Positions 22,352 to 30,982 of a stretch of DNA of 64,000 bases are shown here, in pieces. A program made the position numbers and the translations under genes. Under the pieces are notes generated by a model. The model saw only the letters and a list, made by a program, of their open reading frames with translations. It made no database searches and had not been told where the DNA came from. Each line of letters begins with the position of its first letter. Position 1 is the first letter of the stretch. Location of the stretch: assembly GCF_007567505.1 (NCBI RefSeq), contig NZ_CP041783.1, positions 3,906,001 through 3,970,000 on the forward strand, in the 5' to 3' direction. This stretch comes from Shewanella donghaensis. Lineage in GTDB: Bacteria; Pseudomonadota; Gammaproteobacteria; Enterobacterales; Shewanellaceae.

Positions 22352-24416
22352 TGGTTGGAGACTCCTGCATGACGGTGTTATTGGCATCTGGCGTTTGAGG
22401 TGCTTGATCGGGGATTGGACCCGCATAAACCACGGCGCCTTTATCAAGAATAATGACTTTGTCAGCGTGTTGAATTAAATCTTGATCGTGGCTAGTAAAT
22501 ATTACGGTTGATTTTCCTTTTAAGTTTAATAAGGTTTTTATCAACTGCTGTTTCGATTCTGGATTGCGATGGGGTAATGGTTCATCAAGCAATAACAATG
22601 GAGATTGTTTTATCAGTGCGCGGGCAAGGTTTATGTAGCTGCCTTCAATAGCCGAAAGCATGGCGTTATTCTCACCGAGTAAATCAACCGATAAGTCATT
22701 ATTGATGCTATTAAAAAAGCTGGCCCCACCGGCAGTCAAAATAGCGGTTTTAATTTCATCATCGGTTGCACCTGGTTTAGCTATACGGATGTTTTCAGCT
22801 AAAGTCCCAGGGAAAATATCAGGTTGTGATGGGCTATAAGCGACCCAATGCCTGAAGATTTCAGTGTCATATTGTTTTAAATTTTTCCCATTCACGGTAA
22901 CAAATCCGGCTTGTGCTTCTAAGACGCCTAAAGCGCTCAGTAGCAAGGTTGATTTACCACAGGCATTGGGCCCTATAACGGCAACTAATTCACCGGGTTC
23001 TATGTCTACATTCACACCTGATAGTGCAGGTTCTCCTTCAGCTTTGTATCTCAGGGTTAAATGCTGAAATGAAATTGCAGGAGCTTGAGTGTTATCAGGG
23101 GTGTCGAGGCGCAATTCAGATTGCTCTGTTGTGGCCTGCATGAACCGATCAAACTGCTTAACTGCTACATCCATCATGGTGAATTTTTGTTGAGATGAAA
23201 ATGCCAGTTGTGCAGGGCCAGTTATACGCCAAATCATCATCACACAGGCAATTAATGCACCAGGGGAAATAGTTTGGTTTAGCACTAAAAATATTCCGGT
23301 AAATACTGTGATAAGCGCGGTGAATAAACTCAATGAATGAGCAATGGCTGCATTTAGGCCATTTCGTTTAGCGTAAAGAAAATTCTGGCGACTGTTTTCA
23401 CGGCATTGACGAAGAAATTTTGTTTGCCAGCCTTCAGTATCGCCAGCCGCTTTGAGTTGCAGTAGATTTTTCGCTAGTTCGCTTAGGGCATTTTGATACT
23501 CGCCACTAATGGTGGGTGAAGCAGCTTGAACATAGCGGCTGACGACTTTCATCACCAAGTAATAGAGCATCAACATGCCAATAGGCACTAATACTAGCCA
23601 GCCACTTAAAAACATAATCGCCAGCAGTGCAATAATAGTGAAGGGCAGGTCGACTAAGCCGCCACCTCCAGGGCCAGATAATAGCATTCTGACTTTTTCC
23701 GCATTACGCATTCTAGCGATATGATTTGAAATACCGACACGCGAAAGGACCATTAACGGCATGTGTAATAATCGATAAAAGGTTATCTGGGAAAGATCTC
23801 TAGCAAACCGATTACTGGTGGTGGCAAGAATTTGCGCCCGCGCTAAGCGGGTTGATACTAATACGCCAATCGCTAGCGCCCCACCTAAGGCAATGCTGGG
23901 TAATATGGAGGGTGTTTGACCACCAATTACTCGGTCATATACAGCCATAGTAAATAGAGGTACTGCTAACCCTGTAATACTGGACAGTAAGCTAAGCCAG
24001 AACACAGGGCGGTACCATTTGGTTCTTTTACTCATGTGAGCAGCAAAAGCTTGAACACTCTTTTTGCTGCGGGGTAATGCATCGATAACAAATAGGTAGG
24101 CATCATCAGTTAGCTGAGTTATATCGACCGCTTGCCAATGATTGTTTTCTAATTTTTCGAACTGATGTCCCTGTCTTCTTGCTATAAAGGCATTGTCTTT
24201 GGCTGGGACAACCAAGAAAGGGTGGATGGTTAAATGCAGCGTATTATCTGACGGTTTAATAACAGAGAAACCAATTTGATGCTTTTTTAATATCCGAGAC
24301 ACCGCTAGGGTATTGAGGTCGTTTTCAGTGTCACTGGCAACGTTACTGGCTTGAGTGTAAAGACCTAATTGTTGGAACAGCTCCACCAGTAATGGCTTTA
24401 GTTCTAAAGTCTTCAT
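22344..24416 (-). CDS. T1SS ABC transporter with intact Walker A, altered signature
   Basis: This 690-residue permease-ATPase has an N-terminal domain of about 130 residues resembling the C39-like domains of T1SS transporters but without a catalytic Cys-His context. A six-TM ABC exporter domain (about 140-420) and an ATPase domain (about 440-670) follow. Walker A GPNACGKST (about 481) and Walker B LLLLDEP (about 605) are intact, and the switch His is present in FTSHDQD. The signature is degenerate (MLSAIEGSYINLARAL in place of LSGGQxQR) and the D-loop reads LPHRNPES instead of SALD. The start ATG overlaps the stop of the upstream ABC gene as ATGA and is preceded by a perfect AGGAGGTGATC. It probably forms a heterodimer with the upstream gene product. 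Confidence 0.9.
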   Translation of the reverse strand: MKTLELKPLLVELFQQLGLYTQASNVASDTENDLNTLAVSRILKKHQIGFSVIKPSDNTLHLTIHPFLVVPAKDNAFIARRQGHQFEKLENNHWQAVDITQLTDDAYLFVIDALPRSKKSVQAFAAHMSKRTKWYRPVFWLSLLSSITGLAVPLFTMAVYDRVIGGQTPSILPSIALGGALAIGVLVSTRLARAQILATTSNRFARDLSQITFYRLLHMPLMVLSRVGISNHIARMRNAEKVRMLLSGPGGGGLVDLPFTIIALLAIMFLSGWLVLVPIGMLMLYYLVMKVVSRYVQAASPTISGEYQNALSELAKNLLQLKAAGDTEGWQTKFLRQCRENSRQNFLYAKRNGLNAAIAHSLSLFTALITVFTGIFLVLNQTISPGALIACVMMIWRITGPAQLAFSSQQKFTMMDVAVKQFDRFMQATTEQSELRLDTPDNTQAPAISFQHLTLRYKAEGEPALSGVNVDIEPGELVAVIGPNACGKSTLLLSALGVLEAQAGFVTVNGKNLKQYDTEIFRHWVAYSPSQPDIFPGTLAENIRIAKPGATDDEIKTAILTAGGASFFNSINNDLSVDLLGENNAMLSAIEGSYINLARALIKQSPLLLLDEPLPHRNPESKQQLIKTLLNLKGKSTVIFTSHDQDLIQHADKVIILDKGAVVYAGPIPDQAPQTPDANNTVMQESPTNG

Positions 24417-26095
24417 AGGATCACCTCCTGTGAATCACTATTATCCATGTGCGGTGATTTATTAGTTTCTTTAGGCTGAGCATGCCCCTCAATTGTGACA
24501 ACTTCATCACTAATTTTACCGAGTTCAGAGTAATGAGATGCTGCCACAATGGTCATTTGTTGTTTCAGTTGGGCTAATAAGGTGAGTAATTTATTTTGGG
24601 CATCCGCATCAAGTGAAATCATCGGCTCATCCAGCAGCAATATTGACGGTTTTTGAACTATCGCTCTGACTATTGAAATGAGTTTAATCGCCCCTTTATT
24701 TAGCATTTGATTATCGTTTTCCCCCACTGAAGTTTGATAACCATTGGGCAGTTCGGCAATTTTAGCCGTTAAGCCTAAACTGTCAGCAATTGCCATTGCT
24801 TGTGGTTCATACTCTGCTCGGAACATGGTCATATTCTCAAGTAAACTACCTGCAAATAAGGTTGGCCAAGGGGCAACATAATTAACTGATTGTCGAAACT
24901 CTTTACTATCGTGTGCATGAAGTAAAACCCCATCAATGGCGACTTCACCTGTATTTATCTTTTGAAATCCAGCAATGATACTGAGTAAGTGGCTAGCATG
25001 ACTCAGGGGATTTGATTGCAGGGTAACTAAGGTTTTAGGGAGGATCTCTAAATTCAACTGTTGAATGACAGTGCCTAAATTACTGCTATCGACTTTTTGA
25101 AATGTAATGGGGCCGTTAGGAATTTTTTGTTGATAGATTTTTTTAGCACTAAACGCTTCAGCTGGAATGGCGGTTAAATCATCTACGTGTGACATCGCCG
25201 TTTTGGCACTAACAAGTCGAGAGCGAAGACTAATAATCGCGCTTAATGGTGCGATGGCGCGACCTGCTAATATTGAACATGCCGCCAGTCCACCTGTTGT
25301 AAGCGAACCGTTAAGGACTTCTAAACAACCTAGCATCACTAATATTAATGTTGTTCCTTGCGATGCTGCTTGGATGACTTCTTGTAACTTAGCCGATAAC
25401 CAATCGACTTGTTGCTGTTGTGCCAGTCGCTGATGGTTTATTTTATTATAAATACTGGCTAATCGATCTTCTAAAGATAGGGCCTTGGCTGTGGTTAGCC
25501 CTGATAACACCAGTATCAACATTCGGGTTCGTTCAGCATCTGAAAGAGCGAGGTTTTCAGTAGCGATAGCGAGTTTCTTGCCAATGGCATAAACCAGAGC
25601 GCCAACAACTAGCCAGACAACTATCGGAATGAATACCAGCGGGCCACCAATGTAAGCGACTAAAGCTAAGAAAATTAATACAAATGGAAAATCCATTAGT
25701 GCCACAATTGCTTGCCCTGAATAGAGTTCTCGCATACTCGCAATACTGGCTAAACCATTAGTGACTTTACCTGTTCCCATGGCTTCAACATGGTGATAGT
25801 CCGCTTGCATAAGCTTGTTAACCACCTTGGTCGTGGTTTCTAATTCAAAATTGGCTGCAGATGCCGCAAGTAACCAACTGCGGCCATATCTGAGTAATAA
25901 TTCCAGCAATATGGCAATCGCCACACCGGAAACAAGAATAGTGGCAGTACCATAACCTTGATTTGGCAGAATACGATCGTAGATTTGTAGCATGGTGAAG
26001 GGCAGCGCAAGCGACAATAAATTGATAAATGTCGATGACAATAATAGTTCGGGAAATGCTTTATTTCTGGAAAATAAACGGAAGTTTTCCTGCAT
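24413..26095 (-). CDS. T1SS ABC transporter with degenerate ATPase domain
   Basis: This 560-residue protein is the first gene of the secretion operon. Its exporter-type membrane domain (about 15-300) contains the family segment LPFTMLQIYDRILPN. In the ATPase domain the P-loop region reads LQSNPLSHASHLLSII (about 358) with no GxxGxGKS/T, and the signature region reads MLNKGAIKL (about 461). Walker B ILLLDEP (about 487) and a late ASHYSEL histidine remain. ATP hydrolysis at its own P-loop is therefore unlikely, and it probably serves as the regulatory half of a heterodimer. Start 26095 is chosen for AAGGA about 10 bases upstream; the frame extends to a TTG at 26143 that lacks a site. Confidence 0.85.
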   Translation of the reverse strand: MQENFRLFSRNKAFPELLLSSTFINLLSLALPFTMLQIYDRILPNQGYGTATILVSGVAIAILLELLLRYGRSWLLAASAANFELETTTKVVNKLMQADYHHVEAMGTGKVTNGLASIASMRELYSGQAIVALMDFPFVLIFLALVAYIGGPLVFIPIVVWLVVGALVYAIGKKLAIATENLALSDAERTRMLILVLSGLTTAKALSLEDRLASIYNKINHQRLAQQQQVDWLSAKLQEVIQAASQGTTLILVMLGCLEVLNGSLTTGGLAACSILAGRAIAPLSAIISLRSRLVSAKTAMSHVDDLTAIPAEAFSAKKIYQQKIPNGPITFQKVDSSNLGTVIQQLNLEILPKTLVTLQSNPLSHASHLLSIIAGFQKINTGEVAIDGVLLHAHDSKEFRQSVNYVAPWPTLFAGSLLENMTMFRAEYEPQAMAIADSLGLTAKIAELPNGYQTSVGENDNQMLNKGAIKLISIVRAIVQKPSILLLDEPMISLDADAQNKLLTLLAQLKQQMTIVAASHYSELGKISDEVVTIEGHAQPKETNKSPHMDNSDSQEVIL

Positions 26096-26440
26096 ACAAA
26101 AAGTGTCCTTTTTATTGCCAATATGTAATTGATAAACAATCAATATATTTCTGCTTTAAGCGTAGCTTGTTTTAGTTAAGTTTCATTACATATGTATAAC
26201 TTAATTGAAACTTTAAGCAATTAATATAACACCTTGGGATTAATCTAATTTTTTTCAAATATAGCTAGTTTGCTAGTAATGGAGGAATTATTGCGAAACA
26301 TAAGAGAATGCGTTTATATGAGGTACGCATGAAGTATGCTGAGGGAGGCAGTTTATTAAAATTAATGCGAAGATAATAAAAAACCATGAGTCATCACTCA
26401 TGGTTTTTGAAATGGGTACTTATCGAGACTCGATGTACTT
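26096..26440. other. T1SS operon leader and promoter region
   Basis: This AT-rich gap lies upstream of the secretion operon (minus strand) and downstream of the SDR gene. It holds an inverted repeat AAGTTTCA (26178-26185) / TGAAACTT (26206-26213) that could bind a regulator, plus the SDR terminator. No sigma-70 pair could be assigned with confidence. Confidence 0.35.
26379..26408 (-). terminator. terminator of the SDR gene
   Basis: A 13-bp stem (26379-26391 / 26396-26408, core CCATGAGT/ACTCATGG) with a 4-base loop is followed on the minus strand by a T-run (TTTTTTATTAT), 33 bases after the SDR stop. Confidence 0.85.
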
Positions 26441-27160
26441 TTAAGGTTGTTGGCGTGTTGGTGCTAATACAATTTCTCTTACACAAACATTTTGCGGCAT
26501 TTCAAAGGCAAATACTGCCGCATCAGCAACCGCAGTTGGCTCGATAACGCCGCCCATGAATTCTTTCCAATCTTGATAGCCTGCTTTAATTTCTTCATTA
26601 GTTGTGTGGCTAAGCAGTGCTGTTTCAACGGCGCCGGGTGCGATAGTGACCATACGTACATCATCCATAGCGACTTCTTCGCGGATATTTTCAGTTAGCG
26701 CATGAACAGCAAACTTACTGGCACAATAAGCTGCGTGGTTAGGGAATGTTTTACGCCCTGCAATAGAGCTTACATTGATGATAGTGCCTGTTTTACGGGC
26801 CTTCATATCAGCAAGAACAGCATGAATGCCATTAAGCACGCCCATAACATTGATGTTGAGCATTTGGCTCCATTCTGCAGGATCTTGCACATCAGCTTGT
26901 CCAAGTAACATAACACCAGCGTTATTAATCAGGCAGCCAACAGTACCAAACTTTGCTTCAGCAGTCGCAATCGCAGCTTTCATTGCTGCAGCATCAGTAA
27001 CATCTACACTGATAGATAAACTGTTTGGTAAGTTAAGTGCTTGCATTGGCTCAACGCGACGAGCAAGTAAAAGTAGTGGGTGACCTTTAGCGCTAAATGC
27101 GTTCGCCATAGCGGCACCGATACCTGATGATGCGCCAGTAATGACAACAAGTGATTTCAT
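26441..27160 (-). CDS. SDR family NAD(P)-dependent oxidoreductase
   Basis: This 239-residue classical short-chain dehydrogenase has a cofactor-binding TGASSGIG at residues 8-15 and NNAG at about 79. The catalytic Ser is in NVSSIAG (about 136) and Tyr-Lys in AAYCASKF (about 150). The product should reduce or oxidise a small alcohol or carbonyl compound; the substrate is not predictable. It is transcribed away from a LysR regulator 136 bases upstream, the common arrangement in which the regulator controls the divergent enzyme gene. Confidence 0.9.
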   Translation of the reverse strand: MKSLVVITGASSGIGAAMANAFSAKGHPLLLLARRVEPMQALNLPNSLSISVDVTDAAAMKAAIATAEAKFGTVGCLINNAGVMLLGQADVQDPAEWSQMLNINVMGVLNGIHAVLADMKARKTGTIINVSSIAGRKTFPNHAAYCASKFAVHALTENIREEVAMDDVRMVTIAPGAVETALLSHTTNEEIKAGYQDWKEFMGGVIEPTAVADAAVFAFEMPQNVCVREIVLAPTRQQP

Positions 27161-27296
27161 GATTTTTACCTCGTTCGTTAAGTTGTGCCCATTATAGGTA
27201 TTACTTTATTGTTGATATATAATCCACAAAGAACATCATTGTTTACCTGTGACTCCTAATATCTTTTGATGAAGACACACAAAAATAGAAATTATT

Positions 27297-28202
27297 ATGA
27301 ACTTAGATATAAATTTGATTGATATCAGAGCCTTTGTGGTGATTGCCGAGCAGGGCAACTTTACCCAAGCGGCGCAAGTATTAGGCTGTTCAAGGTCGCA
27401 TTTATCAAAGCAGTTACTGAGTTTAGAAAAGTTTCTTGGAGTTAGCCTTATCATTAGGACAACCAGAACTCAGCGTTTAACAGAACAAGGCGAACAGTTA
27501 CTGACTCAATGTCAGCAAGCGTTGGAACAGATCGATCAAGTGGTCGCAATGGCATTGGATAGCGCCGAAAAACTACAAGGTAATATTCACATTAACTGTG
27601 TAGGTGGAGTCATTGGTGAAGATATCCTTGTTCAGTTAGTTAATGACTTTATTAAGCAATATCCAGACATCACCATCGATCTTGATTTTAGTAGCCAACG
27701 AGTAGATTTAATTGAAGGGCATTTCGATATTGTATTCAGAATGGGGCAACTCGCTGATTCTAGCTTAGTAGGGCGAAAGCTCATGGATATTGAAAATAGA
27801 ACTCTAGTATCGCCACACTATTTAGCTAAGCATGGTCAGCCAATACATCCTAGCGAACTAAATCAGCATTCGTGTATCACTGGTTCAATTAACCATTGGC
27901 GCTTTAACCATAAGCATGACGATCTGAATGTAGAGGTTGCGATCAAAGGCGGTTTTAAGTGTAAAAATGGCCGAGCAATGAAAGCCAGTGCGTTGGCCGG
28001 AAATGGCATAGTACGTTTGCCATATTTATACTGTCCAGATGAAATTAATACCGGTGAACTCGTTGATGTTTTTAGTGATTGGCATATTCCCGATACGCCA
28101 TTTTATATGCTTTATCACAAAGATAAATTTCAACCGGAAAGACTGAAAAAATTTATCCAATTTACCATGGACAATTTTAAACGCTATCTACCTGATTCAT
28201 AG
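27297..28202 (+). CDS. LysR family transcriptional regulator
   Basis: The 301-residue protein has an N-terminal winged helix-turn-helix (about 5-64: LIDIRAFVVIAEQGNFTQAA, then SRSHLSKQL) and a periplasmic-binding-like effector domain (about 90-295), typical of LysR regulators. It is divergent from the SDR gene and probably regulates it and itself from the 136-bp shared region. The effector is unknown. The helix-turn-helix reads CSRSHLSKQLLSLE where many members have SxPAVSxxIxxLE. Confidence 0.9.
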   Translation: MNLDINLIDIRAFVVIAEQGNFTQAAQVLGCSRSHLSKQLLSLEKFLGVSLIIRTTRTQRLTEQGEQLLTQCQQALEQIDQVVAMALDSAEKLQGNIHINCVGGVIGEDILVQLVNDFIKQYPDITIDLDFSSQRVDLIEGHFDIVFRMGQLADSSLVGRKLMDIENRTLVSPHYLAKHGQPIHPSELNQHSCITGSINHWRFNHKHDDLNVEVAIKGGFKCKNGRAMKASALAGNGIVRLPYLYCPDEINTGELVDVFSDWHIPDTPFYMLYHKDKFQPERLKKFIQFTMDNFKRYLPDS

Positions 28203-28337
28203 CTTATTCACTGAATAAACCACTTGAAATTCAGATTTGTTAGCACTTAGGAAACGCTAAATACTGATGCTATCAAGTCACGTTTTTATTTTTATCGACT
28301 ATCTTTAATTAGATAACAAAAATGAAAATGGTGAATA

Positions 28338-29528
28338 ATGAGATCAATAGCGCTACTGGTGTTTTCACTGCTGTTTGCGATAAGTTCGCAAGCTAGCCAG
28401 CTTTATTTTGAAGCTCGCAGTAATAGCATGGGCGGCACTGGTGTGGCATCTTCAAATCGTGAAGGTGCAAGTTTTATTAATCCTGCTTTACTTGCCATAT
28501 ATGCCCCCAAGACTAATAAATTCTCCCTGCTTTTACCCGTTGTTGGCGTTGAACTTGATGATAGTGATGAGATGGTCGATAAATTTGATTCACTGCAAGA
28601 CTCATATGATGGATTAGAAAGTGCGATTAACGGCAGCGATACTGATAATATCGAGCGTTATAGAGACGACTTAGTTACTGACTTAACCTCACTCAAAGGC
28701 AGTACCGCAAGTTTTTCTGCTGGTGTTGGTGCAGCATTAGTTATTCCCACTCAAACAGTACCAATGGCGATATTTTATAAGAGCTATATCGATGGCGTTG
28801 GTGTAGCTGATATTGCTCAGTCAGATATTGATATACTCAGTAGTTTAGACCCTAGTAACCCTCCTACCGATATTGCCGATTTAGATTCTCAAGGTATTGT
28901 CTTAGCTGGCGCAGTTACTGATTTTGGTGTCGCATTAAGTTTCCCTCTTTCAATCGTCAACTTGCCAGTAACAATCGGTGTGTCGCCAAAACTTCAGCGT
29001 ATTGATACCTATCATTATACGGCTAATGCCAATAACTTTGATGCCGATGACTTTGATGATGATCGATATCGAAATGATGAGAGTATGTTTAATCTAGATT
29101 TAGGTGTCGCCTGGCAACCCACGGATAGTTTAACGGTCGGTTTATCAGCAAGAAATCTCATCAGTAATACGGTCACCACAGAGGAAGCACAAGGGCGTAA
29201 ATTTGAATACCGCATAGAACCTCTTGTGACAGCAGGGGTGGCATATGATTGGTCTAGAGCTACTCTTACGGCAGATATTGATCTTGTGGATCAAACTCGC
29301 TTCACTGATTTTGATTCCGTTCAATTTTTACGGGTGGGTGGTGAGGTTAAGGCAACCAGCTGGCTATCATTAAGGATGGGCTATCGTCATGACTTAAAAG
29401 ATAACAGCGTCGATGTATATTCATTCGGTACTGGATTTGCTATTGGGCAAGCGTTTAAGCTCGATATGACTGGTAGTTATGGCGAAGATGCTATAGGGGC
29501 TGTGTTACAAACCTCTTATCATTTTTAA
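28338..29528 (+). CDS. TraF-like (TraF_2) outer-membrane beta-barrel protein
   Basis: This 396-residue secreted protein has a signal peptide ending at SSQAS (about residue 20). The mature start, QLYFEARSNSMGGTGVASS..GASFINPALLA, is the motif shared by FadL-like barrels and the family named conjugal transfer protein TraF (TraF_2). The C-terminus ends in beta-strands and a terminal Phe (QTSYHF), the outer-membrane barrel signature. Nothing nearby belongs to conjugation, so the name should not be taken literally. A role as a lipid or hydrophobic-compound channel is possible but unproven. Confidence 0.75.
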   Translation: MRSIALLVFSLLFAISSQASQLYFEARSNSMGGTGVASSNREGASFINPALLAIYAPKTNKFSLLLPVVGVELDDSDEMVDKFDSLQDSYDGLESAINGSDTDNIERYRDDLVTDLTSLKGSTASFSAGVGAALVIPTQTVPMAIFYKSYIDGVGVADIAQSDIDILSSLDPSNPPTDIADLDSQGIVLAGAVTDFGVALSFPLSIVNLPVTIGVSPKLQRIDTYHYTANANNFDADDFDDDRYRNDESMFNLDLGVAWQPTDSLTVGLSARNLISNTVTTEEAQGRKFEYRIEPLVTAGVAYDWSRATLTADIDLVDQTRFTDFDSVQFLRVGGEVKATSWLSLRMGYRHDLKDNSVDVYSFGTGFAIGQAFKLDMTGSYGEDAIGAVLQTSYHF

Positions 29529-29592
29529 TGCGTAATGCTAACTTTCTATCTCGTTCTCCCTTTCCCATTCCAAAGATTGCTCATAGCTAATG

Positions 29593-30333
29593 TTAACCCA
29601 CAGATAATTCCACTAACGACTTCACTGTAAGAATTAAAGCGCTAAAGCTACAAAGTACCAGTGTGGCGGTACGTGTCTTATTCTTGTCAACTCTATTGGT
29701 TAACTTACCAGCGACGATATTACCTAAAATCACAGAAGGTAAAAGCATTAGGGATAACCAGATATGCTTTTGTTCAACTAATCCTGCAATTACCAAGATC
29801 ACCATCGCAATCATTGAACTAAATACAAAAAATATCGAAAGTGCCGCTCTAAATTGTGGCGCATCTTTGCCAGCTAATAGAATGGCTAATGGTGGTCCAC
29901 CAATGGCGGCAATATTGCCAAAAATTCCTGACAATACCCCTGCAATAAATAACGTTATGCGGTTAACTGGTGCGGTTATTTTATAAAGGCTGAGAATAAC
30001 GGCAGTAGCAACAATAAAGGCAATCGCTAAGCCTAGGATGGCTTGCGGAGCAAACAGTAATAATCCAGCACCGAGAAAACCACCGGGTACTCGACCCAGT
30101 AACGCATATTGCAGTCCATTGAACTGTAATGCAGTTCGTTCTCTGAGTAAGGTCATTAAGGCTATTGAAAAGCCCATCGCAATAACAGGGACTGGCACTA
30201 ACTGGGGGTCGATAATATATAAGATTGGGCTGGCAACAACCGCTAACCCAAAACCGATTAAGCCTTGGGTTAATGCGCCTATAAAAATGATAACCGATGC
30301 AAGCATCAAGGTTTGCGGATCGATAAATTCCAT
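29593..30333 (-). CDS. TauE/SafE-family sulfite/anion exporter-type permease
   Basis: The 246-residue membrane protein has about eight hydrophobic segments and the TauE/SafE internal repeat. The first half has LIGFGLAVVASPILYI and the second has GNIAAIGGPPLAILLA, the conserved GxGPP-like turn. Members move sulfite, sulfoacetate or other organosulfur anions across the inner membrane, and the true substrate here is not known. It lies downstream of metJ on the same strand (128-base gap with a hairpin), which may allow cotranscription but does not prove a sulfur role. Confidence 0.85.
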   Translation of the reverse strand: MEFIDPQTLMLASVIIFIGALTQGLIGFGLAVVASPILYIIDPQLVPVPVIAMGFSIALMTLLRERTALQFNGLQYALLGRVPGGFLGAGLLLFAPQAILGLAIAFIVATAVILSLYKITAPVNRITLFIAGVLSGIFGNIAAIGGPPLAILLAGKDAPQFRAALSIFFVFSSMIAMVILVIAGLVEQKHIWLSLMLLPSVILGNIVAGKLTNRVDKNKTRTATLVLCSFSALILTVKSLVELSVG

Positions 30334-30352
30334 TGTCGACTCTTTAGGCGCA

Positions 30353-30381
30353 ATACTGCTAACTTTTTATGTTAGCAGTAT
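30353..30381 (-). terminator. 11-bp hairpin between metJ and the TauE-like gene
   Basis: Perfect arms ATACTGCTAAC/GTTAGCAGTAT enclose a 7-base loop just upstream of the TauE-like start and downstream of metJ. There is no T-run on the minus strand, so it could be a weak terminator or a leader structure. Confidence 0.4.
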
Positions 30382-30461
30382 CAGATTGGCTGTATGAGAT
30401 TAATCATGGTGCTTGATTAAGTACGCAGACTGATTGGAAGAGTGAACTACCAGACTATGGC

Positions 30462-30776
30462 TTAATCTAAATCTTCCCACTCAATACCCATGCTATCCAT
30501 TATGGCTTTTGCTTCTGATGGAATGCTATCAGGGCCTTCTTTAGATAAGTCATCATCATTAGGCAATGGTTGACCTGTGTATGCATGTAGAAATGCTTCA
30601 CATAAAAGTTCACTATTAGTTGCATGACGCAAGTTATTTACCTGGCGGCGGGTACGTTCATCAGTAAGCACTTTTAATACTTTTAAAGGAATGGATACCG
30701 TGATTTTTTTTACTTGTTCATTTTTTTTGCCATGCTCGGCATATGGGCTGATATAGTCGCCATTCCATTCAGTCAT
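30462..30776 (-). CDS. metJ: methionine repressor MetJ
   Basis: The 104-residue ribbon-helix-helix repressor has the length of E. coli MetJ (105). The DNA-contacting strand [19 protein letters not shown] (about residues 22-40) and the segment [20 protein letters not shown] are characteristic. With S-adenosylmethionine as corepressor it binds tandem 8-bp met boxes as arrays of dimers. It is divergent from metBL, and matching boxes lie in the shared region. Confidence 0.97.
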   Translation of the reverse strand: MTEWNGDYISPYAEHGKKNEQVKKITVSIPLKVLKVLTDERTRRQVNNLRHATNSELLCEAFLHAYTGQPLPNDDDLSKEGPDSIPSEAKAIMDSMGIEWEDLD

Positions 30777-30884
30777 TAACTCACCTTTATACGATAGATT
30801 CGTGGCAGATTTTAACTGCTAATTAATTACAGTCAAATTATTGCTGCTATTCTATAACGAATACAAATAGATTTCTTTATGTTT

Positions 30885-30954
30885 AGACGTCTAAACGGCT
30901 GATTTGTGTTGACGATGTGACTCAGCTTAGGTACATTTAGCCATCTAGACATCT
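30885..30954. promoter_or_regulatory. tandem met boxes and metB promoter
   Basis: Two pairs of adjacent 8-mers match the MetJ box AGACGTCT: AGACGTCT-AAACGGCT (30885-30900, 8/8 and 6/8) and AGCCATCT-AGACATCT (30939-30954, 6/8 and 7/8). Between them lies a sigma-70 promoter, TTGACG (30909-30914), a 17-bp spacer and TACATT (30932-30937), directed to metB. The second box pair starts right after the -10 element, so bound MetJ would block initiation. Confidence 0.8.
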
Positions 30955-30982
30955 CTTTGGTGCTATTTTTCAGGAGTTTACA

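Noticed and set aside
28338..29528. Conjugation-related locus suggested by the TraF name
   Set aside because: The protein is a barrel with a FadL-like start; no other transfer gene, relaxase or plasmid feature is present.
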